Of a stretch of DNA of 35,748 bases, positions 29,935 through 35,748 are shown in pieces; position 1 is the first letter of the stretch, and each line of letters opens with the position of its first letter. Both the position numbers and the translations under genes were made by a program. A model generated the notes under the pieces. It saw nothing but the letters and a program-made list of their open reading frames with translations, searched no databases and had not been told where the DNA came from. The DNA is from Acidimicrobiia bacterium (lineage in GTDB: Bacteria > Actinomycetota > Acidimicrobiia > Acidimicrobiales > Aldehydirespiratoraceae): contig JAHQYN010000025.1 in assembly GCA_024421085.1 (NCBI GenBank), forward strand, positions 1-35,748, in the 5' to 3' direction.

Positions 29935-30888
29935 TCAACTTCGGTCCCGCCTGTCGCGCAGCCGCTTGGAGAGGTCTTCGAGCGTGCGGCGCTCAGCTTC
30001 GGTCAGACTCTCCAAGCCATGCTCACCCATCTTGTCGAGCAGTGCATCGATCTTCGCCTGCGCCTCAACTTCGGCCGCGGGAGGCGGTGGAGGCGGTGGG
30101 ACCGATGAGAGGTGGCTGCTTCGGGGTTGGGGCCGCCTGTGTTGAGGGGCTCCGCGTTGGGGGCTTCCGCGTTGGCGACGCGGCGGACGGCGCTGTGGAC
30201 CGCCGGCGCTTCTGGCGGGCAACGGAAACTTGGGGAGCCATACGTGTTGTTCGGCGTGGCCGAGGGCCCGCAGCATCAGCGGCGCGAGGAGGGCCATGGT
30301 CGCGGTGAGGACCAGTTCGTAACGTCTCTGGTTGCTGATGGCTTGCAGCATTGCCATCCCGACGACTACCCCGGCGAGGATCCAGGCTGGGATTCCTGGC
30401 CAGAAGCGGACACTGGAGTAGTGGGTTGCGAACGCGATCAACACGCCGAGTTCCACATAGAGGAGGCCGTAGACGCGGCGGCCGGAGACGACCCCGAAGG
30501 TGTCGGTGAACTCGAGCGCGGTCATGACCAGCGCAGGCACGATGGTCAGAACGAGCAGGAAGAACGTGAAGCGCTTCCGACCCATGAGTGCCTCGAGCTG
30601 GGAGCCCAGCATCCAGAACACTGCGACCAGCAGCAGCGTCCCCAGCGACGGCTCGGTCGGGATCGGCCAGGTCACCAGTCTCCAGATCTGACCTTCGCCC
30701 ACGCTCCCCAACGATGTCCCTGGGTTGAGCAGGAGTTTCGTGGTTATCGGTCGGTTGAAGCCCTCGAAGGCCCAGACGAACATGTAGGCCACGCTCATCG
30801 CCGAAACGATGGCGGTGGTGGTTACGGCGAATTGACCGACCCGGAACCACGGATCGTCGCTCTCTCCGAAATTGCGGAACGGCTGCAT
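29935..30888 (-). CDS. Rhomboid-like membrane protein, probably lacking protease activity
   Basis: 317 aa. About six membrane helices lie within residues 20-210, with rhomboid-like features: IWRLVTWPIPTEPSLGTLLLVAVFWMLGSQLE (loop/TM2 region) and VSGRRVYGLLYVELGVLIAF where the catalytic GxSG helix is expected. The GxSG spacing is broken and I find no clear catalytic His in the later helix, so I suspect a pseudoprotease. Residues 215-265 are Arg/Pro rich. The last 45 residues (KIDALLDKMGEHGLESLTEAERRTLEDLSKRLR) match a C-terminal module seen on other rhomboid-family proteins. The gene lies 64 bp after pnp and overlaps the TTG of dapB. Confidence 0.7.
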   Translation of the reverse strand: MQPFRNFGESDDPWFRVGQFAVTTTAIVSAMSVAYMFVWAFEGFNRPITTKLLLNPGTSLGSVGEGQIWRLVTWPIPTEPSLGTLLLVAVFWMLGSQLEALMGRKRFTFFLLVLTIVPALVMTALEFTDTFGVVSGRRVYGLLYVELGVLIAFATHYSSVRFWPGIPAWILAGVVVGMAMLQAISNQRRYELVLTATMALLAPLMLRALGHAEQHVWLPKFPLPARSAGGPQRRPPRRQRGSPQRGAPQHRRPQPRSSHLSSVPPPPPPPAAEVEAQAKIDALLDKMGEHGLESLTEAERRTLEDLSKRLRDRRDRS

Positions 30889-30952
30889 ACCTCACCAACG
30901 GTACAGCTCTCGAACGGCACAGTCGCCGGGACCCGAGGGGTACACCAGGATT

Positions 30953-33496
30953 CTAGCGACGACCGCGTCCGCCCGAGCTGTGGCCCCGCCCGCGGGCGGG
31001 AGCGGTTGGACCAAGATTGTCGAACTCCTGGGCCAGCTCCGCGTCGAAGGCGTCCTCGAACGAGACTGCTTGGCGGTCGGCCTGACGATCGGCCTGACGG
31101 TCGGCCTGACGGTCACCTTGGCGATCCGCCTGACGGTCACCTTGACGCTCACCGTCTCGGGGCGTTCGGGGGCCGCGGTCGGAGCGGCCGTTGCGGTCGC
31201 GATCACGTTCGCCGCCACGTCCATGTCCGCGGTCACGATCATCGCCGCGGTCACGGCCGCCACGGTCACGGTCACGGTCACGGTCACGGCCGCCACGGTC
31301 ACGGCCGCCGCGGTCACGGTCGGAGTCCTCAGCTCCCTCGGGCTTGAGCGAGATCTTGCCGTTGGGGTCGACGTCTTCAACTACGACTGTGACTTCGTCT
31401 CCCAACGAGAGCACGTCCTCAACCCGGTCGATGCGTCTGCCGCCTCCGATCTTGGAGATGTGGAGCAGGCCGTCGCGTCCGGGAAGGATGTTGACGAAGG
31501 CGCCGAACTTGGTGATGTTCACGACTCGGCCCGGGTAGGTGGCGCCGACCTCGGCCGTCGGCGGGTCGAGGATCAGCTTGATCTGGCGCTCGGCCTCGAC
31601 CACCTTGGCGTTGTCGACTGATGCGATCGAGACGACCCCGACCATGCCGTCGTCGTCGACTGAGATGTCGGCGCCGGTCTCGGCCTGGATCGCATTGATG
31701 ACCTTGCCCTTGGGGCCGATGATCTCACCGATCTTGTCGACCGGTATCTCGAAGGTGGTGATCTTCGGTGCGGTGTCGCGCACATCTTCACGGGGTTCTG
31801 CGATGGCCTCGGCCATCACATCGAGAATGTCGAGTCGCGCCTCTCTGGCCTGTGCCAGCGCATTCGCCAGAACATTGGCCGGGATGCCTGCGATCTTGGT
31901 GTCGAGCTGCAGGGCAGTGACGAAGTCGGTGGTGCCTGCGACCTTGAAGTCCATATCGCCGAAGGCGTCTTCCGCGCCGAGGATGTCGGTGAGCGTGACG
32001 TATTCGCCCTCTGCGTGGACCAGTCCCATGGCGATGCCAGCGACTGGCGCCTTGATCGGGACGCCGGCGTCCATCAGCGAGAGCGTTGAACCGCACACTG
32101 AACCCATGGAACTCGACCCGTTGGAGGCCATGACCTCAGACACCGTCCGCACGGTGTAGGGCCATTCCTCAAAGGAGGGAATGACTGGGAACACCGCACG
32201 CTCGGCCAGGGCGCCGTGGCCGATCTCACGCCGTTTGGGGCCTCGCATGAATCCGGTCTCGCCAGTGGAGAACGGCGGGAAGTTGTAGTGGTGGAAGTAC
32301 CGCTTCTTGTCTGTCGGCGAGATGTCGTCGATCATCATGTCGCTGCGGCCCATGCCGAGGGTGGTGAAGTTGAGCACCTGGGTCTCGCCGCGTTGGAAGA
32401 GGCCTGAGCCGTGTGCTGTGGGGATCACCTCGACTTCGCTGGTGACCTTGCGGAGCTCGTCGGTCTTGCGTCCGTCGATGCGGATGCCCTCTTCGACGAT
32501 CCGCTTGCGGACCACCTTCTTGGTGATCGCCCGGATGGCGTTCTTGATCTGTCTGGCTGCGTTGGGGTCTTCTGCGGTGAACTCGGTCAGTTCGGCCACG
32601 ACGGCCTCCCTGAGTTCTGCTTCTGCGGCCTGTCGCTGGGTCTTGTCGGCGATCTGTTGGGTGTGGGCGATGCGGTCAGCTGCCGCAGCCTGCACTGCGG
32701 CGAGGATCTCGTCGCTGTAGTCGACGCTGAGCGGGGGTTCCATCTTGGTGATGTGGCCGGCGGCGTCGATCGCCTGCTGCTGCAACTCGATCATCTCGCG
32801 AATCCAGGTCTTGCTCGCCTCGAGGCCTCCGGCGAGCACGTCCTCGTCGACTTTGGGGGTGCCCGACTCGTACAGAGTCCAGGAGTTTCCGGTACCGCCG
32901 GCCTCGACCATCATCACCGCGACGTCGTTGTCGCTCTGGCGTCCGGCGACCACCATCTCGAAGGCCGATTCGGCGGACTCCTGGTAGGTGGGGAAGGGAA
33001 TCCATTCGCCTTCTGGCGACCAGCTCATGCGGACTGCTCCGATGGGGCCGTCGAACGGGATCGGCGAGAGGCACAGTGCCAGCGAGGCGGCGTTGAGAGC
33101 CAAGACATCGTAGGGGTTCTTCTGGTCGGCGCCGAGGACGGTGCCCACGACATGGACCTCGTTGCGGTAGCCGTCGGGGAAGGCGGGGCGGAGCGGCCTG
33201 TCAATGAGGCGACAGGTGAGGATTGCCTGCTCTCCTGCTCGGGCTTCACGACGGAAGAAGGAGCCGGGAATCTTACCGGCGGCATACATCCGCTCCTCGA
33301 TGTCGACGGTCAGCGGAAAGAAGTCCGCATGCTCGCGGGGCATGGCCGCCCCGGTTGCTGTGACCAGCACGACGGTGTCGCCGATGCTTGCGGTGACGGA
33401 GCCACCGGCGAGGGGGGCGAACTTGCCGACCTCGAATGTGGCGTCTTTGCCCTCACCGCGCGCGAATGAGCCTGTGAAGGATTGGGGATTAGTCAT
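30953..33496 (-). CDS. pnp: Polyribonucleotide nucleotidyltransferase (PNPase)
   Basis: 847 aa from ATG 33496, with AGGAG 10 bases upstream. Phosphorolytic 3'-5' exoribonuclease. Two RNase PH domains (first: TVVLVTATGA, FFPLTVDIEERMYAAGKIPGSFFRRE; second: RGETQVLNFTTLG, HHYNFPPFSTGETGF, GSVCGSTLSLMDAGVP, MDFKVAGT), then KH (VDKIGEIIGPKGKVINAIQ) and S1 (GATYPGRVVNITKFGAFVNI). The tail from about residue 700 is an Arg/Asp/Gly repeat with a DRQA/GDRQ array, ending with an acidic-aromatic segment (VSFEDAFDAELAQEFDNL) and an RG-rich end. This order downstream of rpsO is widely conserved. Confidence 0.96.
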   Translation of the reverse strand: MTNPQSFTGSFARGEGKDATFEVGKFAPLAGGSVTASIGDTVVLVTATGAAMPREHADFFPLTVDIEERMYAAGKIPGSFFRREARAGEQAILTCRLIDRPLRPAFPDGYRNEVHVVGTVLGADQKNPYDVLALNAASLALCLSPIPFDGPIGAVRMSWSPEGEWIPFPTYQESAESAFEMVVAGRQSDNDVAVMMVEAGGTGNSWTLYESGTPKVDEDVLAGGLEASKTWIREMIELQQQAIDAAGHITKMEPPLSVDYSDEILAAVQAAAADRIAHTQQIADKTQRQAAEAELREAVVAELTEFTAEDPNAARQIKNAIRAITKKVVRKRIVEEGIRIDGRKTDELRKVTSEVEVIPTAHGSGLFQRGETQVLNFTTLGMGRSDMMIDDISPTDKKRYFHHYNFPPFSTGETGFMRGPKRREIGHGALAERAVFPVIPSFEEWPYTVRTVSEVMASNGSSSMGSVCGSTLSLMDAGVPIKAPVAGIAMGLVHAEGEYVTLTDILGAEDAFGDMDFKVAGTTDFVTALQLDTKIAGIPANVLANALAQAREARLDILDVMAEAIAEPREDVRDTAPKITTFEIPVDKIGEIIGPKGKVINAIQAETGADISVDDDGMVGVVSIASVDNAKVVEAERQIKLILDPPTAEVGATYPGRVVNITKFGAFVNILPGRDGLLHISKIGGGRRIDRVEDVLSLGDEVTVVVEDVDPNGKISLKPEGAEDSDRDRGGRDRGGRDRDRDRDRGGRDRGDDRDRGHGRGGERDRDRNGRSDRGPRTPRDGERQGDRQADRQGDRQADRQADRQADRQAVSFEDAFDAELAQEFDNLGPTAPARGRGHSSGGRGRR
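31066..31330. repeat. In-frame repeats encoding the PNPase tail
   Basis: 12-bp units like CGGTCGGCCTGA (about 31074-31160) encode DRQA/DRQG. GGTCAC hexamer-type repeats (about 31225-31320) encode RDRD and RGGRD. Copies are imperfect. Confidence 0.8.
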
Positions 33497-33545
33497 GTTG
33501 TTGTTTCTCCTGAACACATGACTGCCAGTTCCCAGTCGGAAATCG

Positions 33546-33580
33546 CTGATCTTGGTCGTGCCTCTTCGGAGGCTGATCAG
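33546..33580 (-). promoter_or_regulatory. Stem-loop in the pnp leader
   Basis: CTGATC (33546-33551) pairs with GATCAG (33575-33580), enclosing a second stem GCCTC (33560-33564) / GAGGC (33569-33573) with a four-base loop. It sits 50-85 bases upstream of the pnp start in a 240-bp gap after rpsO. PNPase controls its own mRNA via a leader stem in enterobacteria; by analogy this may be the autoregulatory site here. Confidence 0.4.
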
Positions 33581-33699
33581 TTTCAGAGATTTTCGACTAG
33601 CACCAACGGTCCTGTGTTCTCTTTTTGCTGGACGTTCCAGCTACTGGGATTCGTCGGGTTGGTTCCGGGTGTCGACCCTGATCCAACCGGTTGGGAGCA

Positions 33700-33722
33700 G
33701 CCCGGTAGGGTTGCTCTTTGAT
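33700..33722 (-). terminator. Stem-loop downstream of rpsO
   Basis: On the minus strand GAGCAACCC and GGGCTGCTC form a 9-bp stem with one mismatch around TACC, shortly after the rpsO stop. It may attenuate or process the rpsO-pnp transcript, as expected where S15 is made in excess of PNPase. Confidence 0.4.
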
Positions 33723-33736
33723 CTGTTCTGGGGGTT

Positions 33737-34018
33737 CTAGCGACGCAGCCCGAGGTGGGTGATCACTGCTCTGTAGCGCTCGACGTCGTTGTCCTTGACG
33801 TAGTCGAGGAGACGGCGGCGGCGGCCTACCAGCATCTGCAGGCCTCTGCGGGTGTGATGGTCCTTCTTGTGTACCTTCATGTGCTCGGTGAGGTGTGCGA
33901 TCCGTGCCGAGAGCAGAGCGATCTGTACTTCCGGCGAGCCGGTGTCGTTCTCGGCCAGGTCGAAAGCCTTCGCCATATCGGCGATGGTCTCAGACTTGGG
34001 GCGCAGGCTGGTTGCCAT
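33737..34018 (-). CDS. rpsO: 30S ribosomal protein S15
   Basis: 93 aa from ATG 34018 ([19 protein letters not shown]); upstream frame codons are leader sequence. Binds the central domain of 16S rRNA early in 30S assembly. Family motifs: [51 protein letters not shown] and [13 protein letters not shown]. Slightly longer than the common 89 aa because of a few extra N-terminal residues. Normally preceded by truB/ribF; here the next upstream gene is a DUF222/HNH gene, so the upstream part of the locus is rearranged. Confidence 0.97.
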   Translation of the reverse strand: MATSLRPKSETIADMAKAFDLAENDTGSPEVQIALLSARIAHLTEHMKVHKKDHHTRRGLQMLVGRRRRLLDYVKDNDVERYRAVITHLGLRR

Positions 34019-34044
34019 GAGTTGCTTGTTCCTGTGTGTTGTGT

Positions 34045-34080
34045 CGGGTCTCTTACCCGGCTGCACACCCCGCAGTGCGC
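34045..34080 (-). promoter_or_regulatory. Two hairpins in the rpsO leader (possible S15 autoregulatory site)
   Basis: Hairpin 1: CGGGT (34045-34049) with ACCCG (34055-34059), 5-base loop. Hairpin 2: GCACAC (34063-34068) with GTGCGC (34075-34080), including a G-U pair on the minus-strand RNA, 6-base loop. They end about 27 bases before the start codon, adjacent to the AGGA ribosome-binding site. S15 mRNAs of several phyla fold into paired hairpins or pseudoknots bound by S15 itself. Confidence 0.4.
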
Positions 34081-34154
34081 GGGCGGCAGCCACCATTCGG
34101 TTCCGGTGAGGATACCAAGGTCCAGAGCTTATCGGCGCGGGCGAAATTCGACGG

Positions 34155-34244
34155 CCACCGGGCCAGGAACCACCGGGCCAGGAACCACCGGGCCAGGGAC
34201 CACCGGGCCAGGGACCACCGGGCCAGGGACCACCGGGCCAGGGA
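34155..34244. repeat. 15-bp tandem repeat, 6 copies, upstream of rpsO
   Basis: The unit is CCACCGGGCCAGGGA (first two copies end in GAA). On the minus strand it encodes VVPGP repeats in a 77-codon open frame (34129-34362) that I do not accept as a gene. The rest of the 34081-34432 gap shows nothing recognisable. Confidence 0.93.
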
Positions 34245-34432
34245 CCACCGTCGGCTGGCCGTCCCGAGACCCGACTCGGACCTGCTGTGACCCGCCAGCG
34301 GCTAGGAGACTCCCAACTGGATAGACCTTTCCCGGTACGTCCGGGTCTTGGCTGTTGTGCATCGCCTGTGTTCTGGTTCCGGTACCGATCCGGTCTCCTC
34401 TCGAGCCGTCATTCTCCGATGGTTCGATCCCT

Positions 34433-35748
34433 TCATCGGCGGTTGCGCCTCAGGTCATCGGTGTTGTCGCTGGCCAGCGTTGCCCCGTTCGGTTGCTCGG
34501 CTCTGCTTCGGGTTGCCCGGTCGGGATCGAGCGGTTTGGCTGCGCCTGTCGGGCTCTCTTTCGATTGTCCGGCCCCAGCAACCCCATCACCACCGCACTC
34601 GCCCGCGCCACCACTCCGACCACCCGAACCACCCTCAGACCGGCCCGACCCAACAACCCCATCACCACCGCGCTCGCCCGCGCCACCACTCCGACCACCC
34701 GAACCACCCTCAGACCGGCCCGACCCAACAACCCCATCACCACCGCGCTCGCCCGCGCCACCACTCCGACCACCATCGCCGGACTCGCCCGCGCCACCAC
34801 TCCGACCACCGCCGGAATCGCCTGCTGCACGATTCCGGTCACCCGAACCGCTCTCGGGGTGCCTTGACCCAACATGCCGGTCAGGGTCATCTGAGTCGAC
34901 AACCCCGACCCCACGTTGGCTTCCCGATTCACTTTCAGATTGCCGGGTCGAAGTTCTGGGGCTTGACCGCGTTTGTTGTTTCGTCTTGTCGCGGGAAGAC
35001 CGGTTGTGGGTCGCGCGGCTTGGCTTGGGGTGTTGTGTCAGTCGGGTTGGGTCCGCTGGGTCGTCTGTGTTTGGGGGTTTGAGATAGTATTTTCCGGTTT
35101 TGGGGTGTTTGTGGACTTCCCAGCCGTGGTCGTGGATTTTGTGGTGGCAGTCGTCGCAGACCAGTGCGAGGTTGTCGAGGTCGGTGGGTCCGTTCTTGGA
35201 CCACCACACAATGTGGTGTGCTCGGCACCACAGCGGGTTGGCGGCACAGCCGATGCAGTGCTGGTCTCTGGCGATCAAGGCGATCCGTTGAGCCTCAGAC
35301 GCGGTGCGTAACCGCCGCCCGAGCCACATGTCTTGAGCCGTGGTGTCAAAGATCGAAGGCAACAGGTTGGCTTCCAACGCTAGGCGGTGCAGTTCAACGA
35401 TCGGTATCGGTGACCCGTCGGCCAACCGCGGGTTACCCAGACTTTGTTTGAGCACATCAAAGTCAGCGATCACCAACAGGTCAGTACCCGCAGACCGGCC
35501 GTCGGCGGCGGGTTGACAGATCAACTCTGCCAACGCGTCGGCCATCCGCTGCTGCGGCGTGGCCCGATCGTTGGGGTCCTCGCGATGCCACAGTTGCCGT
35601 TCCTTGGCGGTCAACGCCGTGGCGATACGCGCGCCGGTGATCTGATCGAACTCACCGGACAGCACAAACATCCCAGAATCTGCCGACTCGAAAATCCTCG
35701 CTTTGCGTTTGGTGCGTTGACGGTCCAACAGGGCTTGCCCGTCATCGT
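34433..35748 (-). CDS. DUF222/HNH endonuclease, 5' end beyond the window
   Basis: The frame is open to the right edge (DDGQALLDRQRTKRKARIF), so a TTG at 35728 is not the true start and the N-terminal part is missing. The visible DUF222 part includes GMFVLSGEFDQITGARIATAL. The HNH nuclease has CIGCAANPLWCRAHHIVWWSKNG, then NLALVCDDCHHKIHDHGW with the zinc Cys pairs and the HH catalytic centre. DUF222/HNH genes are highly amplified in actinobacteria; their role is unclear (mobile or defence-related nucleases are suggested). The C-terminal 200 residues are a Ser/Arg then Gly-rich tail built from 75-bp DNA repeats. Confidence 0.88.
   Translation of the reverse strand, partial: DDGQALLDRQRTKRKARIFESADSGMFVLSGEFDQITGARIATALTAKERQLWHREDPNDRATPQQRMADALAELICQPAADGRSAGTDLLVIADFDVLKQSLGNPRLADGSPIPIVELHRLALEANLLPSIFDTTAQDMWLGRRLRTASEAQRIALIARDQHCIGCAANPLWCRAHHIVWWSKNGPTDLDNLALVCDDCHHKIHDHGWEVHKHPKTGKYYLKPPNTDDPADPTRLTQHPKPSRATHNRSSRDKTKQQTRSSPRTSTRQSESESGSQRGVGVVDSDDPDRHVGSRHPESGSGDRNRAAGDSGGGRSGGAGESGDGGRSGGAGERGGDGVVGSGRSEGGSGGRSGGAGERGGDGVVGSGRSEGGSGGRSGGAGECGGDGVAGAGQSKESPTGAAKPLDPDRATRSRAEQPNGATLASDNTDDLRRNRR
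34580..34774. repeat. 75-bp tandem repeat in the HNH gene tail, 2.6 copies
   Basis: The copies at 34580-34654, 34655-34729 and 34730-34774 (partial) differ by about one base. Each full unit encodes 25 residues including GGRSGGAGERGGDGVVGSGR. The repeat keeps the frame. Confidence 0.93.

Noticed and set aside
34129-34362. 77-codon VVPGP-repeat frame upstream of rpsO
   Set aside because: Contains only the 15-bp repeat and short unrelated flanks; no good ribosome-binding site seen.
34287-35087. Plus-strand Pro/Ser-rich frame opposite the HNH tail
   Set aside because: Antisense of the 75-bp repeats; no domain.

Overview
The window is high-GC DNA with GTG, TTG and possibly CTG starts and frequent 4-base stop/start overlaps. 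Two gene orders recur in actinobacteria: rsmI-metG-tatD-rpf-rsmA-ispE and rpsO-pnp-dapB-dapA-rnj-ftsK-pgsA-cinA. Together with a DUF222/HNH gene, a class IV acyl-ACP desaturase and an Rpf-like transglycosylase they point to an actinomycete. I lean to an environmental lineage such as Acidimicrobiia, but that is inference. I saw no tRNA, rRNA, intact insertion sequence or convincing CRISPR array.

Layout, left to right. 1-2102 (+): a secreted beta/gamma-crystallin-like protein gene interrupted by an in-frame TGA, an ECF sigma factor, and a translationally coupled membrane-anchored partner. 2189-10360: the ispE/rsmA/rpf/tatD/metG/rsmI/DUF192 block on the minus strand, split between rsmA and ispE by a plus-strand nitroreductase-SRPBCC fusion gene. 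10579-12633 (-): acyl-ACP desaturase and ychF. 12676-13652: a small membrane protein gene, duplicated repeat elements, and a hipB antitoxin gene followed by a truncated hipA. 14034-17150 (+): acyl-CoA dehydrogenase and a DEAD-box helicase with a long Arg/Gly/Gln tail. 17444-34018 (-): a mostly tightly packed series, in transcription order rpsO, pnp, rhomboid-like, dapB, surf1, dapA, a repeat ORF, rnj, ftsK, a Ca/Na exchanger, rimO, pgsA, cinA. 34433 to the right edge (-): a 5'-truncated DUF222/HNH endonuclease gene.

The functional content is mostly housekeeping: isoprenoid and lysine/peptidoglycan precursor synthesis (ispE, dapA, dapB), RNA turnover and modification (pnp, rnj, rsmA, rsmI, rimO, DEAD helicase), translation (metG, rpsO, ychF), chromosome segregation (ftsK), phospholipid synthesis (pgsA), and cell-wall resuscitation (rpf).

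The outstanding feature is an unusually dense set of unrelated tandem repeats (minisatellites) inside and between these conserved genes. Inside coding sequence the units are multiples of 3 bp (9, 12, 15, 18, 30, 75). They add peptide repeats to CinA, RimO, FtsK, SURF1, the exchanger, PNPase and HNH proteins. Arrays outside genes or at gene ends also use units of 11, 14 and 29 bp. The most striking array has 27 consecutive 21-bp units between dapA and rnj. It is flanked by a 9-bp direct repeat and forms a 199-codon ORF that starts one base after the dapA stop and ends inside the rnj start.
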